From Verrucomicrobiota bacterium (GTDB lineage Bacteria; Verrucomicrobiota; Verrucomicrobiia; Verrucomicrobiales; DEV007), in contig JAHDID010000018.1 in assembly GCA_020630975.1 (NCBI GenBank), positions 1-48,805 on the forward strand: DNA of 48,805 bases, given 5' to 3'. Below the pieces are notes generated by a model. The model made no database searches and was not told the origin of the DNA. It saw only the letters and a list, made by a program, of their open reading frames with translations. The first letter of the stretch is position 1. Every line of letters starts with the position of its first letter. Positions 25,118 through 34,100 of the stretch are shown here, one piece after another. The translations under genes and the position numbers were made by a program.

Positions 25118-26485
25118 ATGAAATCGACCACTGTATTTGATGTCGCGACCTGGGCTGGCGGTGCGCTGATAGCCGGAGTGCCAGAGCATGAGATTTCATC
25201 GATATCGACGGATACCAGGACGATCGGTCAGGGCGATGCCTTTCTCGCGCTGAGTGGGGAGAACTTCGATGGGCACAACTTTGTGGCCAAAGCGGTCGAG
25301 CAGGGGGCTACGACGCTGATCGTGAGTCAGCTACCTGCGGAGACAGTCGAGTTTTCTGGAAACATCATCCACGTGCGCGACACGCTGAAGGCGCTGCAAA
25401 ACATAGCCCTACACTACCGCCGACAGTCGATAGCCGATGTCTATGCTATCGGGGTGACGGGTAGCAATGGCAAGACCTCGACCAAAGACTTTCTCAAATC
25501 GGTGCTCGGCCAGACTGGCGTGGTAAACGCGACTCTGGGGAATCTGAATAACCACATCGGCCTGCCTATGACGGTGCTGGCGACGACGGATGAGCATCAG
25601 TATGGTGTGTGGGAGATGGGTATGAACCACCCCGGCGAGATCAGTCCGCTGGCTGAGATCGGTGCTCCCGACTGTGCTGTGGTGACCAATATCGGCACCG
25701 CTCACATCGAGCATATGAAGACCCGCGAGGCGATCGCCGATGAAAAAGCGGCTCTGCCGCGCGCGGTACGGCCAGATGGCTTCTGCGTGATGCCTGCGAC
25801 CGACGACTACTTTGAGCATGTGAAGGCGCAGCTGCACTGCGAGATGATCGGTGTCGGTGCAGAGGATAGCGAGATCCGCGCTGAGAATGTCGTCTCGGGC
25901 GAGGCTGGCATGGAGTTTGATCTGATCATCGGCGAGGCGCAGGCGGCTGTATGCCTGCCAGTGATGGGGCGCCACATGGTGACCAATGCGCTGCTGGCTG
26001 CAGCTGTGGGGCATCGCCGCGGGCTGTCGATCGAGACCATCGCCGAAGGGCTGTCGCACACCGAGCTCACTGGAGGTCGACTGGAGCGCGATAGCTGGAA
26101 TGGTGTGGCGATCCTGAACGACAGCTACAATGCGAATCCCGACTCGGTAAAGGCGGCGATCTCTAGCCTGATGGAGGCTCCAGGCGAGGGGCGCAGAGTC
26201 GTGGCGCTCGGCTTTATGGGCGAGCTCGGCGATCTCGAGGAGAGTGCTCACCGCGAGGTGGGGGCCTTTGCCGCAGAAAATGGGGTTGATTTGTTGGTCA
26301 CTGTATCGGACAGAGCCCAACCGATTGCTGCAGGTGCCGACAATAAAGTGCCAACTCAATCGTTTGATAACCAAGAAGCCGCAGCGGCATACCTGCAAAG
26401 CGAACTGCGAGCAGGCGATACTCTCCTCGTGAAGGGGAGTCGAGCCGCGGCGATGGAAAAGGTGATTAACCACCTGAAAGGCTAG
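25118..26485 (+). CDS. murF: UDP-N-acetylmuramoyl-tripeptide--D-alanyl-D-alanine ligase
   Basis: 455 residues, the usual length of MurF. It adds D-Ala-D-Ala to UDP-MurNAc-tripeptide in the cytosol, the last soluble step of peptidoglycan precursor synthesis. Seen: the ATP loop GVTGSNGKTSTKDF, NLNNHIGLPMTVL, the VWEMGMNHPGEISPLAEI metal/substrate region, TNIGTAHIEH, LTGGRLERD, and NDSYNANPDSVKAAI. An AGG Shine-Dalgarno lies four bases before the ATG. mraY follows 38 bases downstream; the pair mirrors the order in the dcw cell-division cluster, but murE and murD are not alongside. Confidence 0.95.
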   Translation: MKSTTVFDVATWAGGALIAGVPEHEISSISTDTRTIGQGDAFLALSGENFDGHNFVAKAVEQGATTLIVSQLPAETVEFSGNIIHVRDTLKALQNIALHYRRQSIADVYAIGVTGSNGKTSTKDFLKSVLGQTGVVNATLGNLNNHIGLPMTVLATTDEHQYGVWEMGMNHPGEISPLAEIGAPDCAVVTNIGTAHIEHMKTREAIADEKAALPRAVRPDGFCVMPATDDYFEHVKAQLHCEMIGVGAEDSEIRAENVVSGEAGMEFDLIIGEAQAAVCLPVMGRHMVTNALLAAAVGHRRGLSIETIAEGLSHTELTGGRLERDSWNGVAILNDSYNANPDSVKAAISSLMEAPGEGRRVVALGFMGELGDLEESAHREVGAFAAENGVDLLVTVSDRAQPIAAGADNKVPTQSFDNQEAAAAYLQSELRAGDTLLVKGSRAAAMEKVINHLKG

Positions 26486-26523
26486 CCAATTTTTCAGACC
26501 TCTACTAACCACTCAATCATCTC

Positions 26524-27690
26524 ATGCTGTATCATCTACACGAGTTCGCTAACCAAAGTGATTCGCTGAATTTTCTGAATGTCTTTCAGTATCAGACATT
26601 CCGAGCCGCGGCGGCTTGTATCACGGCTTTCCTAGTCGTCGTGCTATTTGGAAACAAGGTGATCCTAAAGCTCATCTCGCTCAAGGCGGGTCAGCCGATC
26701 CGCACCGCAGACGAGGTGCACAAGCTCGCTGAGCTGCACGGTGGCAAAGTGGGCACGCCGACTATGGGCGGGGTCCTCATCGTGGGTGGAGTGCTGCTGT
26801 CGGTGTGTGCTTGGGCGCGGGTCGATACCAATCCCTTTCTCTGGGCGATTTTACTGGTCACATTGGTCACCTGTTTCCTGGGGTTTCTCGACGATTATCA
26901 CAAGATCAAGAAGAAGAACTCAGCCGGTGTCAGTGGTAAGACCAAGCTGTTTGTGCAGCTGTTTGTCGCCTTTGCGGCGGTTGCGTTCCTTTTCCTCTAC
27001 GATCACGAAAAATTCGGGTTTTTCGAACCTTACATGACCGAGTCGGGTGAGATATTCCGAGTCTCGCAGCACATCCGCGAGCTGTGGATCCCGTTTGTGA
27101 AAGAGCCAGTGATTGGTGATATGAGCTTCGTTGCAGTGCTGCTATTGCCGGTGGTGATCGTGGCTTGTTCGAATGCGGTCAACCTGACCGATGGTCTGGA
27201 TGGCTTGGCCACGGGCTGCACACTGACCACTTCGGCTGCCTACGCCGTGTTTTCCTATGTCAGCGGTCATGCGCTGGCTTCATCCTACCTCTACACACCT
27301 TTCCACCCTCTGGCGGGTGAGGTTACGATCTTTTGCACGGCTCTATTCGGCGCTTGTCTGGGCTTCCTGTGGTTCAACTGCCACCCGGCTAAGGTCTTTA
27401 TGGGCGACACTGGATCGCTCTCGATCGGTGGTATGCTCGGTATGATTGCGATCTGCACCAAGCAGGAATTTCTCTTAGCTATCGTCGGTGGTGTCTTCGT
27501 GATGGAGGCGGGTTCGGTGATTCTTCAGGTGGCTAGTTTCAAGACTCGTGGCAAGCGTATCTTCCGCATGTCGCCGATTCACCACCACTTCGAGCTGAAG
27601 GGCTGGGCGGAAAGCCGCGTCATCAATCGCTTCTGGATCCTGTCGATCATCTTTGCGCTGATCGGCATCGCGACTCTGAAGATCCGATAA
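26524..27690 (+). CDS. mraY: Phospho-N-acetylmuramoyl-pentapeptide-transferase
   Basis: 388 residues with about ten membrane helices. It transfers phospho-MurNAc-pentapeptide to undecaprenyl phosphate, making lipid I. Motifs: GTPTMGGVL, FLGFLDDYHKIKKKNSAG (catalytic Asp-Asp), NAVNLTDGLDGLATG, KVFMGDTGSLSIGG and SPIHHHFELKGWAE. It is cotranscribed with murF. It ends eight bases before a long palindromic element (27698-27771), which probably ends transcription. Confidence 0.97.
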   Translation: MLYHLHEFANQSDSLNFLNVFQYQTFRAAAACITAFLVVVLFGNKVILKLISLKAGQPIRTADEVHKLAELHGGKVGTPTMGGVLIVGGVLLSVCAWARVDTNPFLWAILLVTLVTCFLGFLDDYHKIKKKNSAGVSGKTKLFVQLFVAFAAVAFLFLYDHEKFGFFEPYMTESGEIFRVSQHIRELWIPFVKEPVIGDMSFVAVLLLPVVIVACSNAVNLTDGLDGLATGCTLTTSAAYAVFSYVSGHALASSYLYTPFHPLAGEVTIFCTALFGACLGFLWFNCHPAKVFMGDTGSLSIGGMLGMIAICTKQEFLLAIVGGVFVMEAGSVILQVASFKTRGKRIFRMSPIHHHFELKGWAESRVINRFWILSIIFALIGIATLKIR

Positions 27691-27697
27691 TCGGTCT

Positions 27698-27771
27698 GGG
27701 AGGGGCGACGGTCTCGTCGGCTAATTTGTTAGGGGCTAAAGCTGTGAGCCGACGAGGACGTCGGCGTTCCC
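27698..27771. repeat. Long palindromic intergenic element (family B, copy 2)
   Basis: Imperfect inverted arms at 27698-27722 and 27747-27771 share the GCCGACGAGGACGTCGGCG core with the element at 8017-8094. It follows mraY and could serve as its terminator. Confidence 0.8.
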
Positions 27772-27810
27772 GGACGTCATTTCTTAAGCGTGGCTTAAGA
27801 AAATGGTGCT

Positions 27811-29199
27811 ATGATGGCACAGATGAAGTCTGTGAAACCGAAGCTCAGATCTGTTCTATTATCGCTCGTAGTGCTGTGGAGTGGGGTTTCGGTGCTAGCT
27901 CAGGACGGAGTGCTCGACCTTTCTGATCTGGCAAATTACGCGAACCAAACGGTTCCAGCCTATATCAATCGGGATAACACGCCGAATGGCAATGACATCA
28001 CTGATCTGGGAGCCACGCTTGGGCGGGTGCTGTTTTACGACAAGAGACTCTCTTTCAACGACACGATATCCTGTGCCTCTTGTCACCAACAGGCACATGC
28101 CTTTAGCGATCTCGATCGGGCTAGCACGGGTGTCGCGGGCACCACTGGGCGACACTCGATGCGGCTGATCAATGCTCGCTTTGCCGATGAGCAGCGTTTT
28201 TTCTGGGATGAGCGAGCAACCAGTCTGGAGGACCAGACCACCCAGCCGATCCAGGATCATATCGAGATGGGGTTTAGTGGCACGGGAGGCGATCCCAGCT
28301 TTGCGGATCTGATCACCAAGCTCTCGGCCATCGAGGAGTATCAGGTGCTTTTTGCCATGGTGTTTGGCGATGCTGCGATCACCGAGACTCGGGTCCAGCA
28401 GAGTCTGGCGCAGTTTGTTCGGAGTATTCAGTCTTTCGATAGCAAGTGGGATCTTGGCCGGGCTCAGGTGAATGATGATGTCGCGCCTTTCCCCAACTTC
28501 ACAGCGCAAGAGAATGCGGGTAAAGATCTCTTCATGCGTCGACCGGGGCCCGGAGTGCGCAGTGCGAACTGTGTGGTCTGCCATCGTGCTCCAGAGTTCG
28601 ACATCACGCCGAATTCATTGAGCAATGGGGTAGTCGGCGCGATCGGTGGCGGCACCGATACCACCAATACTCGCTCGCCCAGTCTGCGAGATATCATGAA
28701 GACTGATGGCACGCTGAATGGCGAGCTAATGCACACTGGAGATTTTACCCTGCGCGAGGTGATCGATCACTACAATACGATACCCAATCCACCGCCGCCG
28801 AATCTGGATAATCGCCTGCGCCCTAGAGGGCAGCCCCAACGGCTAAATTTGACCGAGACTGAGAAGCTAAACCTAGAAGCCTTTTTGAGAACGCTCAGTG
28901 GAACCAGTGTCTATACCGATCCTAGATGGTCCGATCCATTTGATGCGCAGGGGAATTTGAGTGTCATCACCATGCCCGATGGGCAGTTGGCGATCACCCT
29001 GCTGCCCGACCAGACTCAAGCCGATATCACGGCTAGAGGCGTGCCTGGTATCACCTATCAGCTGCAACAGTCTGCGGATCTAGAGACCTGGACTGATACC
29101 GCTGATGTGACTGCCAATGGCTCGGGAGCGCTCAGCACTCGCATTACTGTCGATCAGGAACGGCAATTTTTTCGGTTCGTTTTTCAGACGAGTGAGTAG
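27811..29199 (+). CDS. Di-haem cytochrome c peroxidase/MauG-family protein with C-terminal beta domain
   Basis: 462 residues with a signal peptide (RSVLLSLVVLWSGVSVLAQ); ATG 27823 is an alternative start. Two haem c sites, CASCH and CVVCH, mark the two halves of the CcpA/MauG family (LGRVLFYDKRLS, then FWDERATSLEDQTTQPI, EMGFSG, LHTGDF-like MHTGDFTLREVIDHY). It uses electrons from c-type cytochromes to reduce peroxide, or modifies a partner protein, in the periplasm. About 75 residues at the end (YQLQQSADLETW ... RQFFRFVF) form a beta-sandwich repeat that often ends exported verrucomicrobial proteins. Maturation needs a cytochrome c assembly system, not seen here. Confidence 0.9.
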   Translation: MMAQMKSVKPKLRSVLLSLVVLWSGVSVLAQDGVLDLSDLANYANQTVPAYINRDNTPNGNDITDLGATLGRVLFYDKRLSFNDTISCASCHQQAHAFSDLDRASTGVAGTTGRHSMRLINARFADEQRFFWDERATSLEDQTTQPIQDHIEMGFSGTGGDPSFADLITKLSAIEEYQVLFAMVFGDAAITETRVQQSLAQFVRSIQSFDSKWDLGRAQVNDDVAPFPNFTAQENAGKDLFMRRPGPGVRSANCVVCHRAPEFDITPNSLSNGVVGAIGGGTDTTNTRSPSLRDIMKTDGTLNGELMHTGDFTLREVIDHYNTIPNPPPPNLDNRLRPRGQPQRLNLTETEKLNLEAFLRTLSGTSVYTDPRWSDPFDAQGNLSVITMPDGQLAITLLPDQTQADITARGVPGITYQLQQSADLETWTDTADVTANGSGALSTRITVDQERQFFRFVFQTSE

Positions 29200-29234
29200 T
29201 GAGTAAAACGCTAGGTCGACCGAAGACTCACGCC

Positions 29235-29321
29235 CAAGGAGGGGCTGCTTTTAGTTGCCCGGCTACCTTGGCCGAAACCTATGGCTCAGCCTGCCGGGCA
29301 GCTGAATGCAGCCCCTCCTTG
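29235..29321. terminator. Large cruciform-type inverted repeat between convergent genes
   Basis: Outer arms CAAGGAGGGGCTGC (29235-29248) and its exact complement (29308-29321) enclose a second pair, AGTTGCCCGGC (29253-29263) and GCCGGGCAGCT (29293-29303). It lies between the ends of the cytochrome peroxidase (+) and sulfatase (-) genes, fitting a bidirectional terminator. There is no T tract. It could also be a dispersed repeat with other copies outside the window. Confidence 0.65.
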
Positions 29322-29346
29322 AGCCGCAAAGATTAATAAATTGGGC

Positions 29347-30951
29347 TTACCGCCCATAAAAGTCCTTTTTGATCTCTCCTAAGTTCACCGATTCCGCCAC
29401 CTCCTTGTAGTGAGTCTCACGGCGTTGCCATTCGGCGGTTAGTTTGTTTACTATTTCAGGGTGTTGGGCGGCTAGGTTTTTGGTTTCGGTCTGGTCGGTG
29501 GCTAGGTGGTAGAGTTCCCAGGGTTTGTGGCCTTTGCTGAGACGGAGGATCTTCCAGTCGCCATCGATCAGGGCGTTGTGTTTGCCCCAGTCGAAGAATA
29601 GAGGTTTCGGCCGGTCGAGTGAGTCGCCGAGAAAGGATGGTGCTAGCGAGGCACCTTCTAGCGGTTGGGTCTTTTGCCCATCGCGAAAGGTCTCGGGATA
29701 GCTCGCATCGGCGAGATCGATGGCGGTGCGCATCATGTCCACGAGGTGAGCGGGCTCGCGATAGAAGCTACCTGGAGCTAGATCTCCTCGGGCTTGGCCG
29801 GTAGGCCAGCTACCGATCATCGGGGTGCGGATGCCGCCTTCGTAGCTGTCGCCTTTGTGTTTGGCGAATGGGGCATTGAGCGTGCGGCCCCAGTCTTTGC
29901 CTATACACTCGTAGGTCTTCACACTGCCCACGGGTTCGTCGCCGGTAGGGGTGTAGTTTTTCTTTGCGCGCTGGTCGCGCTCGTGGCTGGCGCCGTTGTC
30001 GGTAAAGAAAAAGATAGCGGTGTCGTCTAGCTCGCCGAGTTCTTTTAGCTTCTCGATGACTCGGCCGATGTTCTGATCGAGATTGTCCACCATCGCCGCG
30101 TGGATCTCCATATTCTGCGCTTCGTAGGCTTTTTCTTCGTTGCTGAGTGTTTTCCAGTCGCGGATTTCTTCGGGGAAGAGGGGGGCTGTCTCGCGGTCGA
30201 ATACTCCCATCTCGATCATCCGCTGGTAGCGCGCATCGCGGATCGCCTGGTAGCCTTTGTCGTAGTAGCCTTTATATTTGGCGATATCTTCGGGCTTGGC
30301 GTGTAGTGGCCAGTGGGGAGAGTTGTAGGCGAGGTAGAGAAAGAACGGTTGATCCTCGTCTTTATATTCCTCCAGCCAGCTTAGTGCATTATCGGTGATG
30401 ACATCGGTCATGTAGTAGCTGGTATCTTCGGGTATGTATTTGGGTAGCCACTGGTCGTCTACCATCCACTCGTAGGCCGCGATGTGGGGAAAGGTGGAGC
30501 CGTCCTGCATGGCATCGCCGGGATTCCAGAAATTGCAGGCACCTCCCTGGAATCCGTAGAACCGATCAAAACCGCGCATGGGAGGGCGGACGTGGCTGTG
30601 GTTTTTGCCACTCCATAGGGTGCGGTAGCCAGCGGTTTTGAGGACTTCGCCGATGATCGGCCCAGTCTCGTAGTTATTCGGCCAGCTGGTCTTGGTGACG
30701 AAGCGACCAGTGAGTAGGCTCGACCGAGTGGTGGTGCATTTGGCTGTATTGTACATCTGCGTGTAGCGGAGACCTCTAGCGGCCATGGCATCGAGGTGAG
30801 GGGTATGGATCTCGCTGCCATAGCAGCCGAGGTCCGAGTAGCCCATATCGTCCGACATCATGATGATGATGTTGGGGCGATCAGCGGTCTCATCAGCGGC
30901 ATTTGAGAAAAGCGACAGGAGCAGCAGCGTTACGGTGATCAGATATTTCAT
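29347..30951 (-). CDS. Arylsulfatase-family sulfatase, exported
   Basis: 534 residues with a signal peptide (MKYLITVTLLLLSLFSNA). Sulfatase family S1: RPNIIIMMSDDMGYSDLGCYG (metal-binding Asp pair), and NTAKCTTTRSSLLTGR, where Cys 72 would be converted to formylglycine; Arg 76 is in place but the usual Pro/Ala between them is Thr. Later motifs include FFFTDNGASHE and KGDSYEGGIRTPMIGSWP. It removes sulfate esters from polysaccharides or glycolipids in the periplasm or outside the cell, common in marine PVC bacteria. The TIR-fused FGE-like domain in this window is unlikely to be its activator. Confidence 0.93.
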   Translation of the reverse strand: MKYLITVTLLLLSLFSNAADETADRPNIIIMMSDDMGYSDLGCYGSEIHTPHLDAMAARGLRYTQMYNTAKCTTTRSSLLTGRFVTKTSWPNNYETGPIIGEVLKTAGYRTLWSGKNHSHVRPPMRGFDRFYGFQGGACNFWNPGDAMQDGSTFPHIAAYEWMVDDQWLPKYIPEDTSYYMTDVITDNALSWLEEYKDEDQPFFLYLAYNSPHWPLHAKPEDIAKYKGYYDKGYQAIRDARYQRMIEMGVFDRETAPLFPEEIRDWKTLSNEEKAYEAQNMEIHAAMVDNLDQNIGRVIEKLKELGELDDTAIFFFTDNGASHERDQRAKKNYTPTGDEPVGSVKTYECIGKDWGRTLNAPFAKHKGDSYEGGIRTPMIGSWPTGQARGDLAPGSFYREPAHLVDMMRTAIDLADASYPETFRDGQKTQPLEGASLAPSFLGDSLDRPKPLFFDWGKHNALIDGDWKILRLSKGHKPWELYHLATDQTETKNLAAQHPEIVNKLTAEWQRRETHYKEVAESVNLGEIKKDFYGR

Positions 30952-31031
30952 AGCTTCTAGGTCTTATAGGACGATTGGATAGAGTTGGCAAAATGATTCG
31001 GAGAAATGCGTATTGGACCTATGGCATCTGG

Positions 31032-31069
31032 ATTGTACCCTATTGAATCGAAACTGTACCCTATTCAAT
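31032..31069. repeat. Paired 15-bp repeat (family D, locus 2, inverted)
   Basis: ATTGTACCCTATTGA at 31032 and CTGTACCCTATTCAAT at 31054-31069 are the reverse complement of the pair at 21989-22025, with the same roughly two-turn spacing (22 bases). It lies between the divergent sulfatase and TPR genes, where it might bind a regulator. Confidence 0.8.
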
Positions 31070-31103
31070 TTCCAGATGGAGCCGGCTTTTGGGCTGGTGG
31101 GGG

Positions 31104-34100
31104 ATGGTTTTCGGGTTTGCCTGCCTCGTTTTGGTAGCTCAGGAGGGCGAGACTAGCTGGACAGAGGCAGACTCTCGGCTGGCGAATCAATACCTGACGA
31201 TCCTGCAGAAGCAGCCCGAGTACGGGCAGGTGCTCGACCTGCTCTGGGCGCTCTACGAGGGCAAAGGGCAGACAGACCTGCTGCTCGGCTATATCAGCCA
31301 GGCGGCGCAGGCGGATGGGGCTGATGTGCCGCGTCTGATCCATGCGCATCTCTTGCGCAAGGCTGGGCAGCTGAATGAGGCTAGGCGTGAGTATGATCGC
31401 GTGGTATCGGCGCTGCCAGATAGTGTGCCAGCGCTATTGGCGATGGCGGAGATCTCTGTGCGGCAGCAGCGTACGGCAAAGGCGCTCTCCTACTACAGGC
31501 GTCTGACTCGCCTGGTGCCTGTAGAGGCTGAGAATGGCGCTGATATCCGCTTTCGTATGGCAGATCTGCTGCGTGACCGTGGGCAGAGGGATGAAGCTGT
31601 CCGCCTCTGGCAGCAGGTGCTCGAGAGTGGTGAGACTATCGATGTATCGACTCGTGAGCGCATCGTGCAGCTCATGCTCGAGAGTGGTGCGACCGATGAG
31701 GCGCTCGACATCCTCGAAGCTCAGGTCGATGACTCTACCGCCGCAGCGGCGGATCGGGTAGCGGCACTAGGAGAGCTGATGCGGGTCTACGAGTGGCTAG
31801 GTGATTTCCCCGGAGCCGAGAGTACGGCGCGGCGTGCGATGGAGAGTCTGCACTATCGCCATCACCAGCATAGCCAGATATTCGAGCGGCTTGTGCGGTT
31901 GCATGAGCGATTTGGCAAGCTGGAGCGTCTCGAGGAGAGGCTGAATGGCGCTGTACTGGTGACCAATCCTACGGAGGCGTCTTTGTATCTGCTGGCAGAG
32001 TACTATCGCCTGACGGCAAATGCACATGGCGAGGCGACAGCGCTAGAGGGGCTGGTGCAGCGGGTGGCAGGCGATGTCGACTACCGCATCCGACTGGCAG
32101 AGGCGCTCATGCGATGCGATCGCGCTGGGGAGGCGGCTGTGGTGCTGGACCATATCTTTGCCGATACCGATAGGCCGGCACTGCATCTGGTACTACTGCG
32201 AGCCGAGATCGATCTGAGAGAGGGCGAGCAGGAGGCTGCCGAGCAGAGACTATCGCTCTACCTCGAGTCTCATCCCGATGATGCTGATGCTCGCGAGGAG
32301 ATCACCGAGTTTGCTCAGGAGCACTACATGGATCAGTTGGTCGAGACTTTGTTGCGGCGCTCTAGCGATAGGTCGGGGGATAAAGATGCCGAAGCTCCGA
32401 TACAGTTGGCTCGTTTTTTGAAAGACCGTGGACAGGATGCGCAGGCTCGAGATGTGCTGGCCAAATATGTGGCTGAAGCTGGCGAGACTCAGACTGAGAG
32501 GAGTCGGCGTCTGCACTCGGCAGCGATTGCCTATCGCGAGATCGGTCTGCTGGAGGATGCGCATCGGACGATTCAAAATGCCTTGGAGCTCTCACCGGAG
32601 TCGATCGTCTACCTAGATGTCTTGGCCTCTATACTAGTGGATCAGGACGAGACCGATGAGGCTGTCGCCGTACTAGAGCAAGTCTGGGATTTGCATGAGG
32701 AGATCGCGAGTAAGACCGATGTCGACCAAAAGATTTTTTCTCTACTGCGATCTAGTGCGGAAGCTTCTAGCTACAAAAAGCCGATGCCAGAGCAGGCGAT
32801 AGACTCAATCTATAATTATCGGCGTGCCGCTGCGATGGCCTCGCGCACTGCCTATCGTGAAGCCGATGAAGCTCCGCCCCAGGTGTTACTCGATTACTTT
32901 GAGAAACTGCGCCGCACGGCCAACCGTAGTCGCGAGGTGGCCGATCGCTACCGAGCGGGCTGGTGGGCTTTTAAACTACAGAAGAATAATGAATGCCTAT
33001 TCCAACTGCAGGCGGTGGAGATGGATACCGGGCAGATCGTGCTGGAGGTAGAGGAGCTGCTGCTCGAGTATGCCATGCAGAATGAGAAGAACTCTGCCAT
33101 GGCCAAGCACCTGGAGTCGCTAGCGGTAGCGGATCCCGAAAATGCTGATGACTATTGGCGCCGCTGGGCGGAGGCAAAATTCAAAACCGGCTTTGAAGAT
33201 ATAGCCGTGCGCAAGCTCAAGCAGCTCGCGGCGAAACCTGATGCCTCGCTACAGACTCTGAACTCCCTGGCCAAAGTCTATGCCGAGCAGGGCAATGCGC
33301 AAAAGCAGGTGGAGGTGTGGCGAGTGGCCTATCGCAAGGCGAATCTCGTCGAGCGTAGGCGCTATATCCGTCACCTCACGTCGGCGTTGGTCGAGCAGCA
33401 GCGGATACCTGAAGCTCTCGCAGAACTCGCCGGTGGTATCGAGAAAGAGAGCGATCAGATCCAGCGACGCAAGCTTTTCGAGCAGCAGCTGACGATCGCC
33501 AGTCAGCACCATCACCTGCCGAGTCTGCGCGATAGCTATCTGAAAGCGCGGCGATCTCGGCCATTCGACCGTTTCTATACCGAGGCACTGGGCCAGGTCT
33601 ATGTGGCGATGGATAGCTATCGAGAGGCATTTGATACGCTAAAGGAGGCCTATTACCTATCGGATCGAGGCGACACGACACTGCTGGTTCAGTTGGGCGA
33701 ATTGGCCAATCAGGTGGGCGATATCGATGCTGCTATCTACTACACCAAACAGCGTCTCGATAGACCAGATACGGCTGCGGGTATCGACGAGTGGCAGGAG
33801 CTGATAGGGCTGTTGGAGCAGGATTTGCGATTGTCCGAGGCGGCTGGTTTGCGGCGATCCCTGGAGAATCGTTTTGCTCAGGACCCTGGCGCGCTCGGCG
33901 AGCTAGGTCACTATTATTGGCAGCAGTTTTATCTGGGCGATGCGCAGCGTTTGTTTTCGGCGCAGGTAGGATTGCAGCCTTGGTCTGCGCAGGCGCAGTT
34001 CGATCTGGCTCTGGTGACTCTGGAGCTGGGTGATAGGGAGTTGGCGCTGCAGCATTTTTTGCGAGCGATCGCGGAGAGCCGTGAGGTGCCCGTGCCTAGC

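Noticed and set aside
25409-26512. Long open frame (367 codons) on the - strand
   Set aside because: It lies opposite murF, which has all family motifs. The translation is rich in His, Arg and Leu without any domain, as expected from the antisense of a GC-rich gene.
27895-28584. Open frame of 229 codons on the - strand
   Set aside because: It is antisense to the cytochrome c peroxidase, whose haem motifs show the true frame.
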